In this document: positions 22,701-35,481 of the stretch, in pieces
Layout of the letters: each line of letters begins with the position of its first letter
How positions within the stretch are numbered: the stretch's first letter is position 1
Source of the DNA: Symbiodinium natans
Lineage: Eukaryota; Sar; Dinophyceae; Suessiales; Symbiodiniaceae
Length of the DNA: 64,000 nucleotides
Assembly (NCBI GenBank): GCA_905221605.1
Contig: CAJNDS010002821.1
Location: forward strand, 60,001 to 124,000
Direction: 5' to 3'
Program-made: the position numbers and the translations under genes
Notes under the pieces: generated by a model
Told to the model about the DNA's origin: nothing
Databases searched by the model: none
The model's input: the letters and a program-made list of their open reading frames with translations, nothing else

Positions 22701-25700
22701 TTGGGGGGTTGTGCTGAAGATCCTCCTACTCTTTGGTTCTAAAGGGCCTTTTCATGCAGGGAATGTTGGGAATACACTTCCGTCAAGGGAGGTCCTAGCC
22801 AAACAGGGATGCTACCTGATGGCCATTTCGCTTGCATTTCGAGCGGACATGATGAGCGCTGCATCACGTTGTTCGTTCAGCCTTTGGGATGGCGAGGGTA
22901 CGGGAACCTGGCAAGTCGAGAAACAATTCCATACATTAGCAAAGAATGGCTTCATCAGAAGATCCATGCCACTACATTTAGCAACGGAGGCCTGGCTTAT
23001 TGGTGAAGACCACTTGCCTTCAAGTGACTTAAATTCCGGTTCTACAACATGTGTATCTACGTTTTGATGCACACATATACATTTGTGTACATCTATATAG
23101 GACCGCAACAGAATTTCAAGTTCCTGAGGTCCTGGAAAAAGAACACACCAGTTTCCCATCTGCTTCTGCATTTTGGTATCTTAACTCTAGTTTTTAAACA
23201 TGTCGACTGCCAAGCTGCAAACCCAACAATCCCGGATGTGTTCGCGAGAGTGTAAGGGCGGTTGGTCGCCGAGGCCTCCGCTGAGATTCATCGCTTGGGG
23301 GAGTTTCTCAAATCCGGGGCCGCTAGGAATACTGGGGATATGTAGCGGCTATGAAGGTCTATGGGAGTCCCGATTAAGGAGTCTATAAGGGTAGATTCCA
23401 GTAACTCTCATCTTGAAAAGAAAACAAATGAGTTTTGAGTACAAAGGGAATTTGGGTAGGCTTAAACCGAATCATGTCATTACAACGGATTATGGATGAT
23501 TTCAAGGGGATACTGTAGGTTACAAGCAGAATTTGGTGACCCCCGTTGAGATCGAGAATGGTAGCAAAAGGATGTTGTTCCCCAACCCCTAGAGCAAGGA
23601 CCCTCTGAGAGAGAGTATGAGAATCATATGGGTCGGGCATCTGGCTTCGTCCACCAGGTTTAGGGACTGGAGTATGCCTAGGGTTTAAGCATAGGGGTTA
23701 AGGTACAGGGCTTAGACTTGAGGTTAGGATTTTTGGGCAAACTGTTTGATCTTGACTCCTTTTTGTAAACCAAGCTTCGTAAGACCCGTGCGAAATTTCC
23801 AATCCACGTATCATCTCGTCTTGCCCAGTGATTACGTTGCAAGCTTCGAAATCGGACGTCCTTCGCATTGACGATTCTTTAACCCTATGCTCTCCGCATC
23901 GCCCTCTGCCGCCAACATCAGTTATAACCGCCTTCAACCCGTAATCCATGGCCTGAAAAAATAGTCCAAGGCCCTGGAGACCAGGAGCCTTGACCCTAAT
24001 CCTATAACCCCAGGGCCATAGTCACACATGGATTCATCGAGGGGCAGCTTCACTTGATGCCACTTGGGGAGGACGCAGCGATGCTGATGCGCGGCCTCAC
24101 GCTCAATCATGGTGGTGTAAGAGTCATCCTACATGGGTCTTCAACAGAAACCCTGCCAACTCCCACATAAAAACAGCTTTCCAATCTCCTTTTCAGTAAT
24201 TCTCCGTTGTTCCATATTCCCTAGACCCCTGCAATTGTACACCCCTACTAACTTGCTTCTCCATTAGTCCTGTCGCCTGCAGATGTGGGTTCTTCCAGGT
24301 TTCTTCTGGGGACAACGCACTTCAAAAACATCTCTAGGTTTAGCCCCAGGAGTTTGAGCTTTGGCTGGCACGTGCCTCTATTTGAGGTAGCCTATACTAT
24401 ACGTGTATAAGGAATATCAGACCATAACGTTGGTATGTATATAGGCCCCTCTAGTTAAGCACTACCAATAAATGGATAGGAATCTAGGCCTCGTACAAAG
24501 GAATTGTAATTCCTCATGCCATTTTTGCTGTCCGTTTCAGATACCCCAAAACCTTAAGCAGTCTAGGAGCACGTGTTGCGCAGCCCCTCGCTGAACCATA
24601 ACAAGCCTAAACCCTCAACCGCCCAAAACAGAGCCCTACGAAACCTAAACGCTAAACCTCACTTGAGCTGCAGCTGAAAGACGCTGTCGTGGTGCCCTTG
24701 GCGACTTTGCGGCCTTGGCTTCCCGCTCGTCCTCCCAAAATTGGCCATTAGACCTTGTAATTCCCTTTCGGGGTTGGGTCTTAAGGTTGGGTTTAGGGTA
24801 GACTACGGCCTTTTTGACGACGGGGCTGTATGGGGTTCCATGTTACTTTGGGGGAGGGTGGGCCTTCTAATTCCGAAGCCTAAGAAAGGCAAATGAAAGG
24901 GCTGATCAGTTCTACTGGTGCGGGGTGGTGCGAGGATATTCAGGGTGTGGGGTTTGACGCGTTCTTCCCGTGACCCAGGGACTTCTGTGAAGAAGAGGGT
25001 TCAACATTGGAGGCAACTCCTCGCATCCCCCTGGATAAGCACTTTAATCAGATTCCTATGATCTACCCAGAAAAGACCAGAATAAACGAACGCTCAACGA
25101 GCTTCCTGCCAGATCAAGATGCCCACAAACCCATAGCAAGATGAACCCGGCCGACCTCCTTCAGGCGTCGCCAGGAACCAGACGAGCTGTTCGAGCTGCT
25201 CGAGCCGTTCGAATTGTTAGAACTGTTGTTGTCGCTGTTGTCGTTGGTGATAAGGGCGTCGCGGAGCTCCTGTCAGAGCTTAGAGTGATCGAAATCCTGC
25301 GAAGAAGGATCTTGTAGTCTTGCAAAACAGAGCCTTTCATGTCCTCTATGCAGGTGAGCATTCAATACCAATCCCATTCTCCTGAACCATGCTGAGCAAA
25401 GCTTCACCTTGGTCGAGTGGACATGATTTTAAGCACGACTTGGTGTTTCTTGTCCTCGCTTGACATCTGGGATCCTATACTAACCCCCCCCCCCCTCACC
25501 CTGGCCTGGTTCCCCCTTCCCCAATGAAAGCCTAACAAGCCCTCATCAGCCCATTTGGGGGTTTATTGGGGGGAGGGGGAGCAAACGGGGGCTAATATGG
25601 GATTCTACATGGAACCTATAACTCCCATGATCCCATTTATGCCTCACTTCACATGAGAGATCCCAGTATGTCTGGAGCACATACCTGGAGCACATTCTGT

Positions 25701-26397
25701 GTAAAGGTATTCGCCTGGACCCAAAATATTACAAAATCACATGGTGATGTCCATTTTCTTTTCCATTCCTCCCTGCAGTAAACCTGGATAACAATCTGCA
25801 ATGGTACTCCATTGAACCCCTGAACCTCCTGATAATGCAGCAGCTCCCAGTCTTCTTCTCCCGTCTTGGACACTAAATTAATCTCCATGAATTCTGGAAA
25901 CAGGGCTGGCTTGCCAGCTTGAGGTGCTCTGAGCATCCTGGATCCGCTGGTTGTACACGTTGTAGTGATCCTCACTGAGATCTATCCCCTGGTGAATTTC
26001 TGCCTTACGTGTTGATAGGCGCATCATCGTGCGACGCAGGGCCCTTTTGTATACGGTGCAGGGCCCTCACACAAAATGAGTTTAGTTGATTGTTGGGGAG
26101 CCAGAATAGTCGAGAAACTACAAAGCCCAAAGATACTCGCAAAGCATCTTTAGCTGACAGGGGATACTAGGGAATAAGGGAGTGCACCTACAATATGGTC
26201 CTTGCCAACCCTCTTCCATTTCGTTTTCCAGCATTACAATCGTTTGCGCCACCCTGCACTTGATGCAACCCTTTCTTGTCCCTGCGTAACCCAGTTACAG
26301 GTACCGCATTCGAAACCCCTATATAAAATGGCAAAACCAAGATTCCAGAAAGGCCTTGTCCGGTATCTCACCTGGTGTATGAGCATCGTTGTCATGG
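19761..26397. other. No supported gene
   Basis: No recognisable domain in any frame. Short degenerate telomere-like stretches occur near 20905-20940, 23680-23700 and 24600-24660. Frames up to 154 codons (22603-23067) lack identifiable features. Confidence 0.5.
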
Positions 26398-26508
26398 CTG
26401 TGGTGGGAGGAAATCTTGCACCATCCGATGCACTTTATCCAATGCAGTTTAGACCCTAGGATTGAAAGCGAGAGATCCTAAGTGGTGCAAGATTTCCTCC
26501 CTCCACAG
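26398..26508. other. Hairpin with 26-bp arms (miRNA-precursor-like or MITE-like)
   Basis: Positions 26398-26423 pair with 26483-26508 with one mismatch; the core arms are GGGAGGAAATCTTGCACC and its complement. The intervening loop is about 59 nt. The size and near-perfect pairing resemble a small-RNA precursor or a tiny inverted-repeat element. Either strand could be transcribed. Confidence 0.6.
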
Positions 26509-29008
26509 TTGTCGCGCAGCTGCACAAGAAATCCAACCCCGTGATGCTCATATTGACCCACCCCAAAAGTGATTCCCCAGGAGATTATACCAGTATACAA
26601 CACGGGGAATACACATGATCGAGGGGGTGGGCAGGTTCATTCTGAGGGTGCAAGTGATTACATGCTTGAACAGCGGGCTGCCTGCCCTTCCCAAGCCTAC
26701 GACTGAAAGTTGAGAGAGGGAAACCGGCCCCGGATTTTGAAGCAATCCACTGTTTAGGGGTTTGCAAGCAAGTCTATCGCACCCAGGATGCAAATACACA
26801 TGTACATATAAGGGTTTCCCATTATACCATTTTGGGTTCCCCTTCTGAGGAGTACAAAAAACTTGAGAGTCTAAATGCGGTGAAACTACCATGCCACAGA
26901 TACCATGGGCTCACTTCAGATTGTAACATGTCTGAATGCCATGATACTCTGGACGCTTTGACAAGTGCGCACCCTTAAGGCCCATGGCTCGAAGTATGGG
27001 GCTTACGCGTTAGGGTTCCTGCACACCCAAAACCCAAAACCCTAGACTACCAGTAGCATGCACTGTGTATGCCAAAAGAACTCGCGCCCCTTGAGACAAG
27101 CATTTTATGGACCAAACCTTGATCTCGCCGACACCTGATTTTTCCAACCTCAGCTACGTGGTGCACGATCTTGGGGCGCAGGCTTCACCCCGCATTGAGA
27201 GCGAAAAACTACTTGAAGTAAGGTTTAAGGCTCTAAGAGCCCCCCCCCCTGTTTGCGGAGGCTGCAGAGGGAAGGGAAAGGACCGTACCCACGTGCTGGT
27301 ACTTTGCGTGAAATCACACGAAAACCTCAAAGCATTTCAAAGATCCAATGTTGCGGGAAAACTGATATAACCGGGAAGCGCTCAAGTAACAACTCGACTC
27401 TTTAGGAGGATCGGATGTGCCTTCTTAGAACCCGATTGTTAGGGAGTGCGTCGCTGAGCTAGATGCATTCAAGGAAAAAATGTGTCTTCATTTTTGGGGG
27501 TTCTCGCACCCCTTCAAAACATCAAGCTTCACATTGTCTTTGCAACCTGTCGGTTACTCAAGACTGTCAGGTACCAACGTTCCAAAGGGCAAGCAAACCA
27601 AAGAAATCTAAATTCCTGTGTGGGGGGACCAACCCACACCACCCTTCTCCACCTTCACCACCCCCCTCTTTCCTCTGCGCAAGAATGGACCACGGCTGAT
27701 GTTCCATGCGCGAACGCCGAACACCACAGTTGTCAGTGTCGGCGAGCCACAGCTTTCACGTCAGGCTTGGCAGCGACGCCAGCTTCCCACGTCGGCCATG
27801 TTTGAGAGTCGGACTGCAAGGCTCACGTGCGGGACTACCGGAGCCTACTGTCACTTAACGGTCGGTCACGGTGCGCGGGATGCTGCCCTCCATGCCCGAG
27901 CTGTGCTACTCTCCAGCCGACTCCGGGAGTAAAGCCCTGGTGCTTACACCACCCAAGCTGGGGAGACTGGATGCAGGCTGGAGACATCGAGCATTTCGGG
28001 GCCAACACCTTCAAGGCATCGGCGTCAGCAAGTGTACCGCATATGCCTCCAACATCCTCCAACTGGGACCTGCACATGCAACTCGCCCACCATCCGGCCT
28101 GCATGCCCGGCATCAAGGCATCCGACGACAGCTACTGGCGTTGAACCAGCAGCGAACTGGCGGGTGTGACCGTGGGTTGTGCATCCTCGACAAACTGCCG
28201 ACGCCAAGATGTTGTTTTGGAGACAGGGCCTTCCACTGTTTGAAAACCTTCTGCAAGCGTGGTGAGTGGCCACCACCCACCTTTTTAGGCTTGCCATGTG
28301 TGCTTGAAGGATGGTCGGCTTCAAAAACTTCGTCGTGACTGGCGGCCTTCTGCCTTTCCGCCATCCTGGACACTGCAGGCACTCCCGGATTTATGGAATA
28401 CACGCCGCGAGGTGCAGGGCCGCCTTGTGTGGATGTGCCGAACCGCTTTCGCTGTTTTTGCCTTCATCGGCGCAGACTTAAAAAGTCACCAGACCCTGCC
28501 CACATCCTCCTCATGGCCGGCAACTCCCTGCAGGACGCTGCATGACGCTGCATGCCGTCAGGCGGCCAGGATGATGAGAATCGAACACAAGCAACATTAG
28601 TCTTCGTGCTCCCTAGACTCCCTAGACCTCGCAAATCACATAACAAGTGCTGAAATGCCAATTATGGGTTTGAAGGCCCCCTATCATACGCATGCCTGGC
28701 GCATGCTTTACGAGGATGGCTTTGGTGTTTGGGACTCGGTTTTTGTGTTTCTTTGTAGGGCCCCTTTTGGGTTCCATGGCAGTTTGCGACGGTAAGTCTT
28801 CGTGGGAGCTAAGAAGGCTTCGAGTTGAAAGTTATTCGGGGTTAGGCAATAGGACAAGCAAAAAGTGGCGGAACGTCCAAGCCAGGAACGACGGTCCTAT
28901 GTAGTTCCATTTTTGGGTAGCATACTGCCGAGGTGCAGGTGTTGGAAGTGCGTCATCCTCTGCACACCAGTGGTAGATGTTGAGAGGATCGAGCTGTGCC
29001 TATTGCAG
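26509..29008. other. No supported gene
   Basis: Several overlapping frames of 90-155 codons at 27.1-28.6 kb show no recognisable domains. Nothing else is evident. Confidence 0.45.
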
Positions 29009-29232
29009 GCAGGGGCATCTTGCTTTGGGCTGACATTCTGGGTGAGCTTTACGCTGACTTTTCTGTTGGTTCGTCTGCTGCTTTTTCCTCTGCTGCTATT
29101 CGCTACTTGTTCATTTTCACTGCTGATTTGGCAAACAAAACTGAGACGAAGGCTGCAGAAAAATGGCGTGAGGCTTTCAGCAATCACATCGGGGCCTGTC
29201 TCAAAAACATCGATTCTTCCGAATGCAACATG
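29009..29232 (+). CDS. Candidate internal exon
   Basis: A continuous frame is bounded on the left by an acceptor-like CTATTGCAG|G and on the right by a strong donor, ATG|GTGAGTAA. The encoded segment starts GILLWADILGELYADFS, contains the hydrophobic run AIRYLFIFTADLA and ends in a Lys/Glu-rich amphipathic stretch. No family is recognised. The AG|G acceptor fits dinoflagellate introns. The minus-strand frame over the same bases (28897-29487, 196 codons) is treated as its shadow. No flanking exons were found. Confidence 0.3.
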
Positions 29233-32200
29233 GTGAGTAAAAATTGGGGACGATGCTAAACGACCAAATGGCCCGCTGATAACCGCAAGCTTGATAAGTG
29301 GCTCACATCCTACAACCAAATGCCTTGCAACAAGTAGGGCAACGTCGAACTTTCTGGTCAAAGGGTCAAAGGGTAAAAGCACAGCGTAGCCCAGGGCCCT
29401 GGCTTTTCTGGTATACAGGTGGGGTAGGGTACACTCCCTCTCCCTATAGCTCCATTTGTGCCCCCAAGAGGTGTAGCTGGGGGGCATTGGAAATTACGAA
29501 CGTATCCAAGTACTCGATGAGCTCTGGAATCTGTCGGATGCCATACACCTGGGTTGTGGCGCGCAAAAAGAAATGAACTTGTACATATAGCAAGCCAGCC
29601 CAACCCTAGAACCTAAACCCTAGGCCCCTAACCCTAAATAGTTTCTCAGTAGAAAGAAAAACATGTTTCAACCCTAGCCGTAAACCCTTAAGAGTGTTTG
29701 CAGTTCAAAATGAAACATCCTATGCCTTAAAAAGGCTTCAGGCGTTCAGGCTTGACAGGGATTGGGGTTTGCCCAGTGCCTCCTACATAGGTCCTTTCTG
29801 GGTAGTCAATTATGGCCATGAAGCACCATAAGAATGTCAAGAAGAAAGTACACAGAAGCCTTTTGGCCCAGTGGCGTTGTCCAAGTGGAAGTGGTCGTTG
29901 AGGCGCAAGTGGATTCCGGAGAAATTCGTGGGATCGTATTCAACCCTGGGACAGCACAGAATGTTCTTGTTCCTGATAAGCCCCTGGAATCTAGGGTCTG
30001 CATAGGGACTGCCCTCCCCCAAAGAAACATAGAACCAAATAATCCTGCTCTTCATGGACAGTAGTCTATGTAGGGCTTTTTTTGAAGTTCGATGTAGCTT
30101 GGGTGAGGGTCCTTTCTCACAAGTTCCTCTTGGCAAGTACCTCATACTAGTATGTATAAAACTGCTTCGTGCACTGTTGACATCTGGCATGGCTTCTGTT
30201 TCCAAGAGGCTGCTGGATTGCGATAAACAATCCGAAGCATGCCTGCAGTGGCCGAATCTGCAAACCAAAGAGCGGCCAAGAGAGAACAATCTTAAACTCA
30301 CGGGCTGAATACCCTGGCACCAGGTTAACCTTTTAAATATAGGTGAAAGGTCACCTACTACCCAGCCCCTAATCAAACCTCGTTGCTGTTCAAGAACCCG
30401 AAGCTTGACCTCTCACCTTTTGGTTGACGTTTACTGCCCGGGCCAACCGCAAAAAGAATGAGACCCTAACCCTAAAATACCCTAAACCCTTGATGCGGCA
30501 CCCGGCTCCGGCTGCCCAGGTGCAATGAAGAAGCTTAATCGGGGCAGCATGCTCAACATTTTGTGCTCCAGCCTCAACGCCAAGAGTCATGCAGTCATGC
30601 AGTGGCAAGCATGATTTAAGGCTAGGGCAGAAGGACCCTCCATCAGACGGTTCTCAGGCTTCGGCCCAACACGTTTCCGCAGAATTTCCCTGCATGTTGG
30701 GATGCAAAGGGGATGAATGGCGGCCGCTTGAAAATTGCTGTCCATGCCTGTCGAGGCCACTATCATCAGCATGGAAGTAGTCCGTGTCTGATGCGAACAC
30801 CTTGGCAACGCCTTAGCCCATGCACGTTTAGCAAAGCATGAAGGAATGCATCCCGTAGGGAGTAGAGGGATCAGCCACCTTGTTCTCGTCATAGACACAA
30901 GCATTGTTGTTGAGCCATGTGTGCAATCCTTCCACTTCTAATTTTATGTGGGCAGTTCGCACCTCCAATGACAGAACTGGGTCCTTTTGGGAGTTTGCGA
31001 AAAACATCCCCATATTGTCCCTACCAAGGCTCCCGATCCCCATCATCTCCTTATAATGGTTTTGTATCCCTCGGGTTCGTTCGAGGGGTCCCGGAAACTC
31101 TCTTCTGCGCCGTGAGGCGTCACTGAGGTTCTCTCTAACCCCTTTTGTGGAGCACTGATTGCTGTTGATACTGTATCACGAATATCATAATAAGAATAAT
31201 AGTTTTTATTTTTCTTATATGTAAACGAGTTCCCAAGGTATAGGGTACTCGGGATGTTTACGGATTGAGTCTGGATGCTTCTGTGGGGATCCCACACTGG
31301 CTCATGTAATGCACGGGCCTCACTGACTTCGAATATCATTGAGGTTTGTTTGAGGCACCCTAAACCGCAATCGCAGAAAGAATCTAGGACCGCAATGGTG
31401 GTAGTTATTCCTATAATCCGGTATACAAACCCCGTGTCAAATGCAATTCTCAATTTGCTTCTCCAGTGCTGCCATACATTTTGTACTGAGTTCAGCCCCT
31501 CGTAAGCCCCAAATGACAGCCCTGCAGAACTTGCACTTGAAGCCCGCCACTGCTACCACCGTTCTGCGAGACCACGCTTGTCACCACCTAGCCACAGCAA
31601 CGTTTCATGGTCACAGCTCGGGAGATACATGAGCTGTAGTCTAAACCCTTTGTAGAGGGATATGAGGGATGCAAATATTGAGGGACCCTAAAATAGGGGG
31701 CATACTGATTAAGGGGCATACTTGGAGTCTAGACTATACTTCATATAAGGTTTAGTGCTCACACATTGACATGAAAGTTCTGTGAGGGCTATAAGGCAAT
31801 AAGGTGGGAAACAGATTCTATTCACTTCCCTCCTCTGAGTCTATACATGATACCTAGTTTGGGCCCTATACACCACAAATTTAATCCCAATCACGCGCTG
31901 ATTCCAATACTTGTGGATCCCCTACAGCCTCCGCGAACATGGATGACCGCGGGGTATCTGCAGGCCTCCCACACGGCAGCTCAGGCAGCTTTTTCACATG
32001 TCAAAAGCTAATGATGATCCCCCGGCACCTCCCCTTATCATGCATACCCTTGCACTATCACAAATTCAGGGGATGGGGGCGCTCATTATTCAGATGGCGC
32101 AAGCTAAGCCCATCCAGCCTGGGGGAACGCATTCCATCCTCGCCATCCATGCCTTGGCATGGTGAGCACTCGTGGCCTGAAAGGAATACCTGCAAGCTCC

Positions 32201-34834
32201 TCTAAAGAAGGGGGGGTTTAGAGACCCCAGGGGCTATCTATAGGGACCGTGATGAGGACTATAATGAAGTCATGGGCGTCCTGTTTTTATTGGGATTCTA
32301 TACGGGCTGTTGAAAACATGGCGCCACCTTCCAAACCCGCCTTTGTACCTCAGAACGCGCTTGACGATTGCAATAACGCAAATAAACAAAGCATTTCTCA
32401 GGAGAACCCGTAAAGGGACCCCCCCTTAGAAGTTCCTTCTCATCCCTACCTTTTCATATCCCTTGTGGACTGTAGGCCCCCACCCCCGCCCTCCCCCACA
32501 TCGGAAAGAAACTCCCAAAGCCAAACTATACGCATCCGAGCTGCAGCTGGCTCTGGCTGCGTGCTGGCTGCACACTTCAGGCCCAGGGCCACTCTGTCTC
32601 TTTGAGCAGATCGGGCGAGGAAGCAATGCGTGTTAAAGGTGCTGCAAGGCATTGAAGCAACTCCGGATGACTGTTTTCAGAGTCTGTCGGTTCATCTCTG
32701 CAGACAGTGATGGGAGCATACCAAAAAAGTCCCGGGACACGCATCAGTCGCAAGCGAACACTTGGCAACCATGTGGGACATGTTCTGAATCACTATTCCC
32801 AGAAAGGGTGGAAGTTACATAGGGCCAGCATTATACTAGGAAACCAATCATAATGTCGCAGTATGTTGGGGCTGCACATGGCTGCACTGAACAACATCTG
32901 CGTCCATGCCACTTCCGAATGAGGCATTGCAAGCCAATGAGCAATGGGAGCCAGAAACATTCGAAACTCAGGCCATCCACCCTGACTTAAGCTTCACTGG
33001 GTATAGGGTTTACGGTTAGGACTCGGGGCCTAGGTTTTAACGCCTTCAACCAAACTTAGAAACCTTTCAAAGTTTTTCCAAATGTGAACTCTCCCAAATC
33101 GTATTCCCCCCTTTAAGGAGTTTAGAGTGTGGCTCATATGGCTTTTTGGACTGTGGGTCACAGCCCCCCCTTTGGCTTGAGCCCATCCATGCATGCAGGC
33201 AGGCATGAATGAAGAAGCGCACCAAGGAACAATCCAACAAGAAGAACCGAACAAACCTTCAATGAACTAACCAACGAAAGTCAATGAACCAACCAAGATA
33301 TAGACGAACGGACGGATGGAACAAACGGACGGAACGAGTAAACGGAACGAAGGGTTTCTTCCCACAAAGCCTCGGGGTATACCCAGAAACGGGTACCACG
33401 TGCGAGAGAAGCTCCTGCAGATCCTTCATGATCCTTCGCACATCTTGGAATGTACGCACCGGGGAGTCTCGGGGCACAGCTTACCCATGCTAAGGGGTCA
33501 CATTGCACTGTTGCCGCTCTGGGCATGCGTGCATTGCAGGCTTGCTCCTACTTCTGAGGGCGCCGCGACCAAACAAATTAACTTCTACAGACATAAAAAA
33601 CCCGCCAACCCCTACTTTTGAGGGCGGCGCAAAACTAAACAGAAGGGTATACATACTTTTCATCGCGGACGCTTCCTCGTCATCCGCCTTTCTGTCGTCA
33701 CGTTGGCTATTCTTGAAGGGTCCCCACCAGCTGGAACTTCAACGACAGGCAGTAACCAAAAGGCTGGCTAGGCAAGCCCGATGAGGGGTCAAAGGGACAT
33801 GGCACTTGTGGAGGTCCTCCGCCCGCAGGCCTTTAAGGCCCATTGTTGGCTGCCGATCGCACCGGCGCAGGGCATGGCCCACAGGACGTGGCGTGCGGCA
33901 AGGGTCGACTTCTCCAAAAGGGCTTCAATTGGGCACCTGAGGGGCTTGGGAGCTTCAAGGGGAGCTTCAGAGGGCGTCCCGAATTCTCGGGGGGGAGGTA
34001 CGCTTGAGAAGGGGCTTGAGTGGTAGAACCAAGTCACCACTCCGCTGCAGAATAACGACGATCAAAAAAAGGTATTTCAGTAACTCACCACGCCAAGTAT
34101 TCTCTTTCTTCGACAACACGAGATCAAAGATTGAAAACAAGGGTGTGTGATTTAGCACGACGAAGATCAGAAATGGCAAGGGGGTGGAATTCGAAAAAAA
34201 AAATTCACTCCTCTCGAATAACGAAATGAAACAAACGAAAACAAAAAGGGCGCGGGGTGGAATTTCGAATAATCCCAAGGCTTTAAGCCCCCTTTCGCTG
34301 AAGCTTTTTGCTCGATCCGAACGCAATGCCCTTGCAAGGACGCTGTCATTTTTCCACCTGCTTTCAATGCAGTGGCAAACATCGCCTGCTTGTTGGTGGT
34401 TTGAACACCGACCTACCTATATATATCTCGACTTCTATCAATGCGACTGGTTCCCATCGACAGTCGATCGCATCTTCCCATCGCAGGCGAGCGCACGTTG
34501 AACCATGTCTGCCTGAGATCGGTTGCGCCAACAAGCAACGTCGCGTCCCCCAGGATCTGTGCCCTCATTTGACCCGGGAAGCCTTTGCCGTGCCTGCCTA
34601 AAACCTCAGAAGCCAGTTCGTTCAGTTTTCTTTTCCCACCAAGCAACCCAACATGATTGAGGTCAGGGTGTTATGGCTGGCTTATTCAACCGGCTTCCTT
34701 TCCATACGTTCACACCGTGGCTGCCATCTTCACAATGACAGGCATTATATTGGCATCAGGGTTTAGGCTTTATTTTGTTCCCAAATTCATCCGGGAATAT
34801 ATCTTCATCTTCTCAAATGTTCGTTACCCTTGAT
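29233..34834. other. No supported gene; degenerate telomeric words
   Basis: Telomere-like CCCTAAA words occur at about 29608-29640 and 30460-30495. Frames up to about 136 codons lack recognisable features. A patch with repeated ACGGACGGA/GGAACGA words lies at 33300-33355. Confidence 0.5.
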
Positions 34835-35296
34835 TCACTCCATTCGAGCCCTTTTTCCGAGGAAGGGTACAGAATCGATCACCTGTCCATTACGCAGGTC
34901 TTCTGTCTCACTGGGTGCAAGAACAATGCCTGCCAGTCTGGTCGCCTGGCACGTCATCCTTTGATGGCGCTCAGCCCCAGGCATATGCCGGGCGATCGCT
35001 TCAGGCTTCTGTTCTACAACCGACTTCAAATGAGACAAAGCCATGGTCTGCGACTCGAAGAGCAGCCGCTTCGCCTGGGTCACCAGCGCTAGCGTCGGGT
35101 TGGCGGCCCCTATTTTGGTCAGGAGGGCTTCAACCGATGCATCTGTCAATGGTTGCCCCGGTGGGGACGCAGCATAAGCTGCTTGGCTGACCGTCTTGAT
35201 GCCTTGTGCCACTAGCTTGTTTATCACGTCCTCTGCCATGCCTACTCTGGCCGCATGTTCCTTGAAGAAAGCCTCCGAGTCTGCTGCGCTAGCCAT
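34835..35296 (-). CDS. N-terminal domain of a dinoflagellate mobile-element-type protein
   Basis: The 153-residue ORF starts MASAADSEAFFKEHAARVGM and continues through the helical motifs VINKLVAQGIKTVSQAAYA, PLTDASVEALLTK and AKRLLFESQTMALSHLKSVV. From memory, domains of this type open large element-encoded proteins that are abundant in dinoflagellates; I could not check this. It reads as an all-alpha, SAM-like fold. Here it lies 186 bp downstream of the recombinase frame on the same strand. It could be the beginning of a second head-to-tail element that is truncated, or a separate small protein. The stop follows KRARME. No enzymatic residues are visible. Confidence 0.5.
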   Translation of the reverse strand: MASAADSEAFFKEHAARVGMAEDVINKLVAQGIKTVSQAAYAASPPGQPLTDASVEALLTKIGAANPTLALVTQAKRLLFESQTMALSHLKSVVEQKPEAIARHMPGAERHQRMTCQATRLAGIVLAPSETEDLRNGQVIDSVPFLGKRARME

Positions 35297-35481
35297 TGCT
35301 CTACAGACACTCTATCTGACCTCGGGCCCGGGCGAGAGCTCGGAAAGGCGATGCTCAAGCTGCTCAGATACTGAGGTGCATCCTTCCACCGCTCTTTGTT
35401 TTACTGATCATGCCTGTGCAAAGCATCGTTTACACAAAACTGAGCCTTCAAGAGTATGGGTTACTCGAGAGAAGTTCTCTG

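Noticed and set aside
28897-29487. Minus-strand 196-codon frame
   Set aside because: No recognisable features; it overlaps the plus-strand exon candidate, which has matched splice signals.
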